Assembly: GCF_026250525.1 (NCBI RefSeq)
Contig: NZ_CP111043.1
Coordinates: 4,415,001 to 4,479,000 of the forward strand
Origin: Chondrinema litorale
Lineage (GTDB): Bacteria; Bacteroidota; Bacteroidia; Cytophagales; Flammeovirgaceae
Length of the DNA: 64,000 nt
Direction: 5' to 3'
Position 1 is the stretch's first letter. Every line of letters begins with the position of its first letter. A program made the position numbers and the translations under genes. Under the pieces are notes generated by a model. The model made no database searches. It was given only the letters and a program-made list of their open reading frames with translations, and was not told where the DNA came from. Of the stretch, positions 27,501 through 35,556 are shown piece by piece.

Positions 27501-27873
27501 CAGGTGAAAATATTTTATCAATACCATACTGATGTAATTCTTCTATTTCTGAGGGTAAAATAGTGCCACCACCACCGCCAAAAATCTTTATATGCGAAGC
27601 TTGTTTCTCTTGTAGTAGGTCATATATGTATTTAAAAAATTCAATATGGCCGCCCTGATATGATGTAATGGCAATTCCCTGTACGTCTTCTTGTATGGCA
27701 CAATCAACTATTTCTTGCACAGATCGATTATGACCAAGATGAATAATCTCGGCGCCAGACGATTGCATTATTCTTCGCATAATATTTATGGAAGCATCGT
27801 GTCCATCAAACAAAGAGCCGGCTGTTACAATGCGTATTTTATGTTGAGATTGGTATGGTTGAATCATTTTCAT
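24511..27873 (-). CDS. icmF: fused isobutyryl-CoA mutase-type protein (IcmF: B12 domain, GTPase chaperone, mutase)
   Basis: A 1120-residue fusion that carries out radical rearrangement of acyl-CoA using adenosylcobalamin. Residues about 10-145 form the B12-binding domain, with FDGHDASINI (lower ligand His25), ITSYQGG and FGGGGG. Next comes a MeaB/ArgK-type G-protein domain with P-loop GVTGTGGAGKSS at about 201-212 and LNKFDKRG, which protects and loads the cofactor. A helical linker leads to the substrate-binding mutase barrel from about 545 (FPFKRKGEDPTRMFAGEGG, RFHYLSLEQDAVRLSTAFDS). This order is the IcmF order. Isobutyryl/n-butyryl-CoA is the usual substrate, but isovaleryl/pivalyl-CoA or another is possible. 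ATGs lie at 27873 and 27867. Confidence 0.92.
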   Translation of the reverse strand: MKMIQPYQSQHKIRIVTAGSLFDGHDASINIMRRIMQSSGAEIIHLGHNRSVQEIVDCAIQEDVQGIAITSYQGGHIEFFKYIYDLLQEKQASHIKIFGGGGGTILPSEIEELHQYGIDKIFSPDDGREFGLQGMINEILKACDFPTGKDLNGEWKKISKQDKKSIARVISATENYPDEIKKYIDELKFKSKQKTVPVLGVTGTGGAGKSSLVDELVRRFLSDFNDKKIAIISVDPSKRKTGGALLGDRIRMNSVFDERVYMRSLATRQSNLALSNQVKESLDILKAANYDLIILETSGIGQSDTEITDHANISLYVMTPEFGAATQLEKIDMLDFADLIALNKFDKRGALDALQAVKKQYQRNHLLWESSLDDLPIYGTIAAQFQDKGMNQLYKKIIDLLNDKFTLNWNSKLLENEVDQQKLFIIPPERTRYLSEISETIRTYNKHAEEQAKVADNLFGLKKALDLANNDSLNKSLKELYELELLKLDKNNQQLLDNWEERKSAYEKELYTYRVRNKNIDVETFTKSLSNTKIPKIATPRFKNLGDILRWQLQENFPGEFPFTAGVFPFKRKGEDPTRMFAGEGGPERTNKRFHYLSLEQDAVRLSTAFDSVTLYGEDPGLRPDIYGKIGNSGVSVCCLDDAKKLYSGFNLADPNTSVSMTINGPAATICAYFMNAAIDQQCEIYIKENGLEENTIAKIAEIYKQKGTPQPIYNGELPTGNNGLGLMLLGVTGEQVLPKEIYENIKANTLSVVRGTVQADILKEDQAQNTCIYSTEFSLKLMGDVQQYFINQKVKNFYSVSISGYHIAEAGANPITQLAFTLSNGFTFAEYYLSRGMHIDDFAPNFSYFFSNGIDPEYAVIGRVARRIWAKAMKLKYGGNERSQKLKYHIQTSGRSLHAQEISFNDIRTTLQALYAIYDNCNSLHTNAYDEAITTPTEESVRRAVAIQLIINKELGLTKNENPLQGSFIIEELTDLVEEVVLVEFDRITERGGVLGAMETMYQRNKIQEESMFYETMKHNGSLPIVGVNTFLSSSGSPTVIPENVIRATEQEKKAQILNKESLQNRNKTESEIALEKLKNCALKQENIFEELMECTKICSLGQITHALFDVGGQYRRNM

Positions 27874-27932
27874 ATGTTCAATAAAATATTGAAATAATAT
27901 AATTTTTCAAAAATGTGTATTGTTATTAAAGT

Positions 27933-27940
27933 CAAATTTA
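27933..27940 (-). promoter_or_regulatory. candidate -7 box for icmF
   Basis: The complement reads TAAATTTG, matching TAnnTTTG, about 60 bases before the start codon at 27873. No clear -33 element is visible. Confidence 0.4.
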
Positions 27941-28068
27941 GAAATTTATAAATTGTAATATATAAACCTTTGCTTTAAGTTCTTGTTTAGAAAACGTAAA
28001 TAAGATAAGAAATAGATCCATTTATATCTGCCTTTGTAAAGAAGAGCTTTTACACAGTTTATTCTTTT

Positions 28069-28095
28069 TTGTCTGTGGTAACAACCGTATATTTG
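28069..28095 (+). promoter_or_regulatory. candidate thyA promoter
   Basis: A TTG (28069-28071) ending a run of T and a TATATTTG box (28088-28095) are 16 bases apart, near the Bacteroidota -33/-7 arrangement. The box lies 44 bases before the thyA ATG. Confidence 0.5.
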
Positions 28096-28139
28096 CAGCT
28101 TGAATAAGCATTTCTCACAGGAAGAATTTAAATAGAAAG

Positions 28140-28934
28140 ATGAAACAATATAAGGAGTTACTTAAAACCATTTTAGAAACAGGAACTAAGAAAGAAGATA
28201 GAACAGGAACTGGCACATTAAGTATATTCGGATATCAAATGCGTTTCGATCTTTCAGAAGGGTTTCCAGTAGTTACCACCAAAAAGCTTCATTTAAGGTC
28301 AATCATCCATGAGCTACTTTGGTTTTTAAATGGCGATACCAATATTAAATATCTTAAAGAGAATAAAGTAAGAATTTGGGATGAGTGGGCAGATGAAAAT
28401 GGCGATCTAGGACCTGTATATGGTAAACAATGGCGTTCGTGGGAAACCCCATCAGGCGAAAAAATTGACCAAATAAGTAAGCTTGTTCAACAAATAAAAA
28501 ATAATCCAGATTCCAGAAGACTGTTGGTGAGTGCGTGGAATCCTTCGGATGTAGATAATATGGCATTACCTCCTTGCCATACACTTTTTCAGTTTTATGT
28601 TGCTAATGGCAAAATCTCTTGCCAATTATACCAACGCAGTGCCGACGTATTTTTAGGAGTTCCTTTTAACATTGCTTCTTACGCTTTACTAACCATGATG
28701 ATTGCACAGGTTTGCGATCTTGAACCTGGTGATTTTATTCATACCTTTGGTGATGCACATTTGTATTCTAATCACTTAGAGCAAGCTAAATTGCAATTGA
28801 GCAGGACGCCAAGACCATTGCCAGTAATGGAGATTAATCCTGAAGTAAAAGATTTGTTCTCATTTAAATACGAAGATTTCACTTTAAAAAATTACGATCC
28901 GCATCCACATATCAAAGGAGAAGTAGCAGTTTAG
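28140..28934 (+). CDS. thyA: thymidylate synthase
   Basis: A 264-residue enzyme of the same length as the classical bacterial ThyA. It methylates dUMP to dTMP with methylenetetrahydrofolate. The active-site cysteine is Cys146 in LPPCHTLFQFYV. Other conserved blocks are RTGTGTLSIFGYQMRFDL near the start, YGKQWRSW, PDSRRLLVSAWNP, CQLYQRSADVFLGVPFNI and the folate-side HTFGDAHLYSNHL. The dihydrofolate reductase gene that often follows thyA is absent here. The next gene is a tetR regulator about 280 bases on, in a separate unit. Confidence 0.97.
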   Translation: MKQYKELLKTILETGTKKEDRTGTGTLSIFGYQMRFDLSEGFPVVTTKKLHLRSIIHELLWFLNGDTNIKYLKENKVRIWDEWADENGDLGPVYGKQWRSWETPSGEKIDQISKLVQQIKNNPDSRRLLVSAWNPSDVDNMALPPCHTLFQFYVANGKISCQLYQRSADVFLGVPFNIASYALLTMMIAQVCDLEPGDFIHTFGDAHLYSNHLEQAKLQLSRTPRPLPVMEINPEVKDLFSFKYEDFTLKNYDPHPHIKGEVAV

Positions 28935-29018
28935 TTTATTAATTAGAGCGAGAATTCCTTTCATCTCTGATTTTTCCATTTCATCTATCGTTTTTTCCAG
29001 TTCATAGGGAAAGTTGTT

Positions 29019-29035
29019 TCCGACTATGAGTCGGA
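29019..29035 (+). promoter_or_regulatory. TetR operator copy 1
   Basis: TCCGAC-TATGA-GTCGGA, a perfect 6-bp inverted repeat with a 5-base spacer. It ends five bases before the TATGTTTG box at 29040, so a bound repressor would cover the promoter of the tetR gene. The same TCCGAC-N5-GTCGGA core occurs at 29183-29199 and 29934-29950. Confidence 0.75.
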
Positions 29036-29039
29036 TTAC

Positions 29040-29047
29040 TATGTTTG
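29040..29047 (+). promoter_or_regulatory. candidate -7 box of the tetR gene
   Basis: TATGTTTG matches TAnnTTTG and follows operator copy 1 directly. It would give a leader of about 160 bases that contains operator copy 2 near its end. Confidence 0.45.
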
Positions 29048-29181
29048 TTCTGTAGCTAAATAAATCATTATATTTTTCTATTTAATACTATTTTCTTCCT
29101 TCTGAAGATATAAGAGGCCATATTTTTAATGTTTTAAATAATAAATAAACTATTTTAGTCAATTATAGAACTTATTATTTT

Positions 29182-29200
29182 ATCCGACCGTTAGTCGGAT
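29182..29200 (+). promoter_or_regulatory. TetR operator copy 2
   Basis: ATCCGAC-CGTTA-GTCGGAT, a perfect 7-bp inverted repeat with the same 5-base spacer as copies 1 and 3. It ends 15 bases before the tetR ATG at 29216, a position suited to autorepression. Confidence 0.8.
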
Positions 29201-29215
29201 TGTAACAGATGGTAT

Positions 29216-29839
29216 ATGGGAATAAAAGAAAGAAGGGAAAGAGAACGAATAAGAAGGAACAATGAGATTGTTGATGCAGCAGAAAAAGTAATATCTAAAA
29301 AGGGCATGCAAAACACAACGATGGATGATATTGCTAAAGAAGCTGAACTGGGTAAAGCTACAATCTACGGTTATTACAAAAGCAAAGAAGAAATACTCTT
29401 AGAAATTAATAAAAGAGCATTTAATAAGTTGGGAGAAATGTTTTCTTCAATTTATGATGATTACGAAACAGGTCTTGAAAAGCTTAATGGTATAGGCAGA
29501 ACCTATATTCAGTTTGCTAAAGACTACCCAAATTACTACCAATTTATATCTCTATTTGAGTTAGGTTTTACAGAAAAAGATCCAATAGAGAGTAGTTTGA
29601 ATGGCCAGAGATGTGATAATATTTTAATAAATGCCATTAAAGATGGTCAAACTGACGGCTCTGTTCGAAAAGATTTAAAACCTGAGATTGTAGCCAAATT
29701 GCTTTGGAGTATGACAACTGGTGTTATGCAATTATATAAAGTAAAAGGTGATGTTTTGAAAGAGTATAAAGGTATAGATGAAAAAGAATTGTTTGAGCAT
29801 TATTTTCTATTCTTAAGAAATGGCATTGCTTCAACATAA
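29216..29839 (+). CDS. TetR/AcrR-family transcriptional regulator of the efflux operon
   Basis: A 207-residue repressor-type protein. The N-terminal helix-turn-helix lies at about 28-55 (TTMDDIAKEAELGKATIYGY, then YKSKEEILLEI), the canonical TetR DNA-reading unit. The rest is an all-helical ligand and dimerisation domain of unknown ligand. It lies directly upstream of, and on the same strand as, an OMF-MFP-RND efflux operon. Three copies of one palindrome flank the regulator start and precede the efflux genes. The inference is that it represses itself and the pump and lets go when a pump substrate binds. Confidence 0.92.
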   Translation: MGIKERRERERIRRNNEIVDAAEKVISKKGMQNTTMDDIAKEAELGKATIYGYYKSKEEILLEINKRAFNKLGEMFSSIYDDYETGLEKLNGIGRTYIQFAKDYPNYYQFISLFELGFTEKDPIESSLNGQRCDNILINAIKDGQTDGSVRKDLKPEIVAKLLWSMTTGVMQLYKVKGDVLKEYKGIDEKELFEHYFLFLRNGIAST

Positions 29840-29899
29840 ATAATGAGAACGAATATTTATTAAACTGAGATTGTATATGCTAAGCAAGATACAAAGTAC

Positions 29900-29926
29900 T
29901 ATATGGGATTATCCCATATATTTTTT
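29900..29926 (+). terminator. terminator-like palindrome after tetR
   Basis: TATATGGGAT and ATCCCATATA are perfect arms around one T (29900-29920). As RNA this folds as an 8-bp stem with an ATTAT loop, followed by six or seven T. It would end the tetR message and separate it from the efflux operon. It could also be an attenuator or a protein site. Confidence 0.6.
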
Positions 29927-29933
29927 GAAGATA

Positions 29934-29950
29934 TCCGACTATCAGTCGGA
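29934..29950 (+). promoter_or_regulatory. TetR operator copy 3, controlling the efflux operon
   Basis: TCCGAC-TATCA-GTCGGA, the third copy of the operator core, lies 14 bases before the proposed TTG start at 29964. The ATTTTTTG just upstream (about 29919-29927) is an imperfect -7 box, so the repressor would sit over the transcription start. Confidence 0.78.
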
Positions 29951-29963
29951 AAGTAAATTAAGG

Positions 29964-31310
29964 TTGATAATATTGCTGCTTTTTGCAATTAGCTTACCGG
30001 TAAATCTACTTTTTGCTCAATCTAAAATTCTAGATAACTATATTGAAGAAGGCTTAAAATCTAACCTAGCTATGCAAAGACAAGGTCTAACTCTCGAAAG
30101 GCAGATTGAATCTTTAAAAGAAGCAAGAGGCATGTTTTATCCGAATGTGAGTTTTAATGCCGATTATACACTCGCCAAAGGAGGTAGGATGATTGAGTTA
30201 CCAATCGGTGATTTACTGAATCCAGTTTACAGCACACTAAACGAAATGAATGAGAGCAAAAACTTTTCGATGGTGGATAATGTAGAAGAACAGTTTCTAC
30301 CAAATAAATTTCACGACACTAAACTCAGGTTAATTCAGCCTATTTTCAATTCTGATATCTTTTATAATTACAAGGCTGCTAAAGACATGGTGAGTATACA
30401 GCAAGCAAAAAAGGATGCCTACCAAAAAGAGCTGACAAAAGAAATTAAGGTGGCTTATTATAAGTATATACAAGCCAACGAAGTATTAAATATTTATTCA
30501 GAAACTAGGCAATTACTCAACGAAGTTTTAAGGGTAAATAAAAAGTTGGTCGTTAATGACAAAGCCACATCTGAAATCATTTTTGATGCTCAATATGAGA
30601 TTAGCAAATTAGATGAAGAGGAAGCCTTTGCAAGAAAGGATATGGAAGTTAGTAAAGCTTGGTTTAACTTTTTACTGAATAGAGACCACCAAACCGAAAT
30701 TGAAACGGACACCATTGTTTTTCAAGCTTTTACTGATCAAGCTTTTGATTCTGAAAGTTTAGAAGATCAAGCACTTACATCCAGAGATGAGTTAAACCAA
30801 ATTCGAAGCAGTGTAAGTGTTGAAAATCAATTATTGAACATGTCAAAATCTAGCAGTTTACCTACGGTGTCTTTAGTGGCAGATGTCGGTTTTCAAGGCT
30901 ATGGTTATCAGTTTGATAGCTCTCAAGATTACTGGTTAACGCAAATTAGCTTAAAGTGGAATTTGTTTCAGGGCTTACAAAACAAGTCTAAAATTCAGCA
31001 ACATCAAATTACCTTAAAAGAGCTTGATACACAGCAACAAGAGCTTGAAGAGCAGATTAGGTTGCAAGTAAGAGAGTCTTGGCATGACTATATAGCCGCA
31101 AAGAAAAGTTTATCTGCTGCTACAGCTGCTCTTGAAAGTGCCCAAAGCAGTTTCAGAATTAATCAGAGAAAATATCAGGAAGGGCAAACACCTTATATCA
31201 ATTTGGTTGATGCTCGTACCAAGTTTACAAATGCTCGTTTCTCTAAACTCATTGCGAGCTATTCTCTTCTCGAAAAACAAGCAATTCTCGAACGAATTGC
31301 TGGCCTATAA
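29964..31310 (+). CDS. TolC-family outer-membrane efflux protein
   Basis: Outer-membrane channel of a tripartite pump. I propose TTG at 29964 as start (448 residues), because a compact signal peptide follows (LIILLLFAISLPVNLLFA, cleavage before QSK). An in-frame ATG at 29877 would instead place a terminator-like palindrome and a TetR operator inside coding sequence and give an odd 48-residue leader. The mature part shows two OEP repeats with long helical hairpins, marked by LTLERQIESLKEARGMFYP, KEIKVAYYKYIQANEVL, SLPTVSLVADVGFQGYG and QEGQTPYINLVDARTKF. The membrane-fusion gene follows after 45 bases. Confidence 0.85.
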   Translation: MIILLLFAISLPVNLLFAQSKILDNYIEEGLKSNLAMQRQGLTLERQIESLKEARGMFYPNVSFNADYTLAKGGRMIELPIGDLLNPVYSTLNEMNESKNFSMVDNVEEQFLPNKFHDTKLRLIQPIFNSDIFYNYKAAKDMVSIQQAKKDAYQKELTKEIKVAYYKYIQANEVLNIYSETRQLLNEVLRVNKKLVVNDKATSEIIFDAQYEISKLDEEEAFARKDMEVSKAWFNFLLNRDHQTEIETDTIVFQAFTDQAFDSESLEDQALTSRDELNQIRSSVSVENQLLNMSKSSSLPTVSLVADVGFQGYGYQFDSSQDYWLTQISLKWNLFQGLQNKSKIQQHQITLKELDTQQQELEEQIRLQVRESWHDYIAAKKSLSAATAALESAQSSFRINQRKYQEGQTPYINLVDARTKFTNARFSKLIASYSLLEKQAILERIAGL

Positions 31311-31355
31311 AACTTGATTCCCAAACCCTTTTATAAAGATATTACCTATAAAATC

Positions 31356-32429
31356 ATGACTAATTACACAAAGTATTTACCCTTAATGCTTTTCTTATTT
31401 GCTGCGTGTTCAGTTGAGAAAAAAACAGAAACTATTGTTAAAGAAACTAAGGCTATTCCTGTGAAAATTGAAAAAATAGAAGAAAGTAATGAGCCAATTC
31501 CTATTGAAAGTAGCGGGATTTTAGCTGCTAAAGAAGAAGTAAGACTTTCTTTTAAAACAGGCGGAATATTAGAAAATATTTATGTGGATGAAGGACAAAA
31601 AGTGCAGAAGGGTCAACTATTGGCAAGTTTGTCTCCCGAAGAAATCGATTCTCAAGTTTTGCAAGCAAAAGCATCGTTAGAAAAAGCCAAAAGGGATTTG
31701 CAACGCGCTGAGATTTTGTATAAAGACACAGTTGTTACACTAGAAGATTTACAAAATAGCAAAACAGCTTTAGAAGTTGCACAGGCTAATATGGAGATTG
31801 CCAGCTTTAATCAGCAGTATTCAAAAATATATGCTTCGACCAACGGTCGGGTTTTGCAAAGATTGGCAGAGCAGAATGAGGTATTAAGTCCGGGAACACC
31901 AGTGTTTTTACTGGCATCATCAGAAAAATCTCAGATTATAAGAGTCGGCTTGGCAGATAAAGATGTGGTGAAACTGCAATTAGGAGATAGTGCTATTGTA
32001 AAATTCGATGCTTACGATCGTGAGAACTTCAAAGCCAAAGTAACAGAGATTGCTGCTACTGCCTCGCCCGTGGGTACATTTGAAGTAGAATTATCTATCC
32101 AGCCTTCAAAATATGAACTTAAACAAGGCTTTGTGGGTAAGACCTCTATTTTTCCATCAAAGCAAGCGCCTTATTACAAAGTTCCGGTGAGTGCCATTTT
32201 CGAAGCCGATAAAAAAGCAGTATATGTTTTTGTGCCAGATAAAGACCAACAAACTGTCTCTAAAATTAAATTGGAAACCACTGGAATAGGAGAGGACTTT
32301 CTAATTGTAAATAAAGAAACTGCAAAACAATTAGACTTTGTAATTACTGAGGGAAATGCTTATCTCAATAATGGTAGCAGTATCACTCCAAAACAACTCA
32401 CATCCAATTCTTCACTGGTAACTCGATAG
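31356..32429 (+). CDS. RND efflux periplasmic adaptor (membrane fusion protein), lipoprotein
   Basis: Bridges the inner-membrane pump and the outer-membrane channel. The ATG at 31356 starts a lipoprotein signal (MTNYTKYLPLMLFLFAAC) with cysteine at residue 18; an earlier in-frame TTG at 31314 would bury it. The order is beta-barrel start, lipoyl half-motif GGILENIYVDEGQKVQKGQLLA, a short helical hairpin (about 85-145), the second lipoyl half (YASTNGRVLQRLAEQNEVLSPG), then barrel and membrane-proximal domains. The length of 357 residues is usual for AcrA/MexA-like adaptors in Bacteroidota. The RND pump gene follows after 21 bases. Confidence 0.92.
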   Translation: MTNYTKYLPLMLFLFAACSVEKKTETIVKETKAIPVKIEKIEESNEPIPIESSGILAAKEEVRLSFKTGGILENIYVDEGQKVQKGQLLASLSPEEIDSQVLQAKASLEKAKRDLQRAEILYKDTVVTLEDLQNSKTALEVAQANMEIASFNQQYSKIYASTNGRVLQRLAEQNEVLSPGTPVFLLASSEKSQIIRVGLADKDVVKLQLGDSAIVKFDAYDRENFKAKVTEIAATASPVGTFEVELSIQPSKYELKQGFVGKTSIFPSKQAPYYKVPVSAIFEADKKAVYVFVPDKDQQTVSKIKLETTGIGEDFLIVNKETAKQLDFVITEGNAYLNNGSSITPKQLTSNSSLVTR

Positions 32430-32450
32430 TTCGATTAAATTAATAAGACC

Positions 32451-35400
32451 ATGCAATTACCTAAGCTTGCTATAAATAATTTTCAGTTTGTACTGATTCT
32501 GGTATTTCTGTCTGTGTTGTTGGGAACAGTTTCTTTTATGAACATGCCTCGTTCAGAAGATCCCGGTTTAAATATTCCTATTTACAGGGTGGTGTGTATC
32601 TATCCGGGAACCAGCCCCAAAGATATGGAAGAATTAGTGGTAGACCCAATTGAAGAAGCGATTAACGAAGTAGAAGAAGTGGATGACATACGAACTACCA
32701 TAGAAGAAGGTATGGTGGTGATGCGAATTGAAGCGGAGTTTGGTGTTGATATAGACGACGTGCACGATGAGATTAGGGCGAATGTAAATGCTATTGCAAG
32801 AGATTTGCCAGATGGCATTGTTCAGTTAGATGTAGAAAAAGTAAGCCCACAAGATGTTAAAATTTTGCAATTGGCTTTAGTTTCTGATGATGCACCATAT
32901 GCTGAGTTAAATGCCATTGCAGAAGATTTAGAAGACCATATTGAAAACCTCAAAGGTTTGCGCTCTGTGGATATTGAGGCTTGTCCCGAAGAAGAAATAA
33001 GAGTTTCTATGGATTTGCAAAAAATGGCAAATTTGGAAATTTCGCTGCAACAAGTAATGGGAACTTTGCAAGGGAATAATGCCAATATTCCGGGTGGCGA
33101 TATTAAATCTGGAAATAAATCTTTTACTATACAGACAAGTGGTGGTTACAAAAGTTTGTCTGAGTTAGAAAACTCTGTAATTAGCAGTTATAATGGGCAA
33201 TTAATCTTCTTGAAAGACATCGCCCAAATCTCTTTTGATTATGAAGATTTACGCTACATAGGCCGATTTAATGGTAAAAGAGCGATTTTTATTACAGTTA
33301 CTCAAAAGGATGGAGCCAATATTATTTTTCTGGCAGATGCGATTAGAGAGAAAACCAATATGTTTGAAAAAACATTACCCTCACACATAAAACTGGAAAC
33401 TGCTTTTGAACAAGCACCTGCTGTTAAATTGAGAATCAACGATTTTTTTGTAAATCTACTGCAAGGAGTTTTATTAGTTGGAGCCGTGATATTTATCTTT
33501 TTAGGTGGTAGACCTTCGCTCATTATCATGACGGTAATCCCAACTTCTATCATTATTGCGATTGGCTTGCTCGATCTTAATGGATTTAGTTTACAGCAAA
33601 TATCTATTGCGGGTTTGGTAATCGCCTTGGGTTTATTGGTAGATAATGGTATTGTGGTGGTTGAAAATATAATGCGTTACCTAAAAGAAGGAGCAACTTT
33701 AAAAGATGCTGCTGTAAAAGGTACTACAGAAGTAGGTTGGGCAATTATTAGTTCTACAGTAACTACTGTTTTGTCTTTTTTCCCTATTACTCAAATTGAA
33801 AATGCAACAGGTGAGTTCTTGCAAACTTTACCGCTAATTGTGGTTTTTAGTTTAACAGCTTCATTAGTACTTGCATTAACTTTCACTCCATTGGTTGCAG
33901 GTAAATTTTTAAAAGCTGGCTCCAAAATGCAGATGAAATGGGTAGATAAGCTTTTAGATAATTTGGTAGAAAAGGTTTATGCAAGACTATTAACTTTTTC
34001 ATTAAAAAAGCCTTGGTTAATTGTGGCAGTTGCTGTATTTACTTTTTTAGGAAGTTTGGCCTTGTTCCCATTGGTAGGGGTTAGTTTATTCCCAACAGCA
34101 GATAAACCTTTGGTTTTAGTAGACATCAACACACCCAACGGAACCAATCTGGATAGAACAGATGAAGCTGCGAGATATGTAGAATCACTCATCGATTCAA
34201 TGGATTATGTGGTAAGCTATGCATCGAATGTGGGCAGTGGAAACCCGAGGGTATATTATAATAGAGTGCCTATCCAGTTTAAAAAATCCCATGCGCAATT
34301 ACTAATCAATTTAGAAGACTGGGAAAATGATAAGTTCTATGCATTAATTGCTTATCTGCGTGCAAAAGCTGAAACTTATTCTGGAGCAAAAGTGACGATC
34401 TCCGAGCTCAAAAACGGCCCAGATTACGAAGCGCCAATTACCATAAAAATTCTTGGCGACGAGATGGATACATTAAAACGAATTGCTGCTGATGTTGAAA
34501 AATTGATTGAAGAAACTCCGGGGACTATCAATGTAGATAATCCTTTATCTATTAGTAAAACAGATATTAAGGTAAATATCAACAAAGATAAAGCTGGCAT
34601 TAGTGGGGTTTCTCTAGCAGATATTGACATGGCTATAAGAGCAGGTTTAACCGGAGTAACTGTAAGCGAAGTTAGTTTTGATAATGGCGATAAATATAAT
34701 CTTGTAGTTCGCTTACCTTTTGATGAAAAACCGGGCATAGAAGATTTTAATAAAATATATGTGCCTAACAGAAACGGACAAATGATTCCTCTGAATCAAT
34801 TGGCTTCTTTGGCATTTCAGGCTGGGGCATCTCAAATATTTCATTTTAACTTAACTAGAAATGCCAATGTTTTGGCTGATGTAATTGAGGGATATAATTT
34901 AAATGAGGTTACCATGAGTGTGATAGATCAGCTAAACAATTATAACTTTCCAGAAGGGTACAGCTATTATGTAGCTGGGGAATACGAAAACCAACAAGAA
35001 TCATTTGGCAGTTTGGGGCAAATACTGGTGGGAGCACTCATTGCGATTTTTGCAGTTTTGGTCTTGCAATTTAAATCGTTTAGACAGCCATTTATCGTTT
35101 TTTCGGCCATTCCGTTGGCATTTACTGGTTCTATTGTGTTTTTGTTTCTTACAGGTTGGTCGTTTTCGTTTTTTGCATTTGTAGGTTTTACAAGCCTTGT
35201 GGGTATTGTTATTAATACTTCAATTATTCTAGTAGACTATTCAAACCAATTAGTTGCGGGGGGGATGCAAATAGAAGATGCTATAATTAAAGCAGCTAAA
35301 ACTCGCTTTACTCCAATATTGCTTACTACTTTAACAACTATTCTAGGTTTATTGCCACTAACACTTACTAATAGCAATTTGTGGAGTCCACTTGGTTGGA

Positions 35401-35507
35401 CAATTATTGGAGGGATGATTTCTTCAACTTTACTTACATTATTACTTGTGCCAGTTCTTTATAAATGGTTTACACATAAAAAGAGAGCAGAGATGGCAGT
35501 AATATAA
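32451..35507 (+). CDS. RND-family efflux pump, inner-membrane permease (HAE1-like)
   Basis: Proton-driven drug or metabolite exporter of 1018 residues, the usual length for AcrB-like pumps. The N-terminal helix (FQFVLILVFLSVLLGTVSFM) is followed by a porter domain beginning YPGTSPKDMEELVVDPIEEA. The TM4 segment GLVIALGLLVDNGIVVVENI carries the Asp of the proton relay. Two sets of six helices surround two large periplasmic loops. The C-terminal helices end near LLVPVLYKWF. It is the last gene of the TetR-controlled operon and is closed by a terminator. Substrates cannot be read from sequence; the length and motifs fit multidrug pumps more than metal pumps. Confidence 0.95.
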   Translation: MQLPKLAINNFQFVLILVFLSVLLGTVSFMNMPRSEDPGLNIPIYRVVCIYPGTSPKDMEELVVDPIEEAINEVEEVDDIRTTIEEGMVVMRIEAEFGVDIDDVHDEIRANVNAIARDLPDGIVQLDVEKVSPQDVKILQLALVSDDAPYAELNAIAEDLEDHIENLKGLRSVDIEACPEEEIRVSMDLQKMANLEISLQQVMGTLQGNNANIPGGDIKSGNKSFTIQTSGGYKSLSELENSVISSYNGQLIFLKDIAQISFDYEDLRYIGRFNGKRAIFITVTQKDGANIIFLADAIREKTNMFEKTLPSHIKLETAFEQAPAVKLRINDFFVNLLQGVLLVGAVIFIFLGGRPSLIIMTVIPTSIIIAIGLLDLNGFSLQQISIAGLVIALGLLVDNGIVVVENIMRYLKEGATLKDAAVKGTTEVGWAIISSTVTTVLSFFPITQIENATGEFLQTLPLIVVFSLTASLVLALTFTPLVAGKFLKAGSKMQMKWVDKLLDNLVEKVYARLLTFSLKKPWLIVAVAVFTFLGSLALFPLVGVSLFPTADKPLVLVDINTPNGTNLDRTDEAARYVESLIDSMDYVVSYASNVGSGNPRVYYNRVPIQFKKSHAQLLINLEDWENDKFYALIAYLRAKAETYSGAKVTISELKNGPDYEAPITIKILGDEMDTLKRIAADVEKLIEETPGTINVDNPLSISKTDIKVNINKDKAGISGVSLADIDMAIRAGLTGVTVSEVSFDNGDKYNLVVRLPFDEKPGIEDFNKIYVPNRNGQMIPLNQLASLAFQAGASQIFHFNLTRNANVLADVIEGYNLNEVTMSVIDQLNNYNFPEGYSYYVAGEYENQQESFGSLGQILVGALIAIFAVLVLQFKSFRQPFIVFSAIPLAFTGSIVFLFLTGWSFSFFAFVGFTSLVGIVINTSIILVDYSNQLVAGGMQIEDAIIKAAKTRFTPILLTTLTTILGLLPLTLTNSNLWSPLGWTIIGGMISSTLLTLLLVPVLYKWFTHKKRAEMAVI

Positions 35508-35525
35508 ATTTTTATAAAATGAATT

Positions 35526-35555
35526 AAAAGGACAACATTTGTGTTGTTCTTTTTT
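35526..35555 (+). terminator. terminator of the efflux operon
   Basis: AAAAGGACAACA (35526-35537) pairs with TGTTGTTCTTTT (35542-35553) across TTTG, with one G-T pair, and runs into more T. Confidence 0.88.
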
Positions 35556-35556
35556 A

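Noticed and set aside
31132..31317. 61-codon plus-strand frame across the end of the efflux channel gene
   Set aside because: Overlaps a well-supported gene in another frame, and its sequence shows no protein-like pattern.
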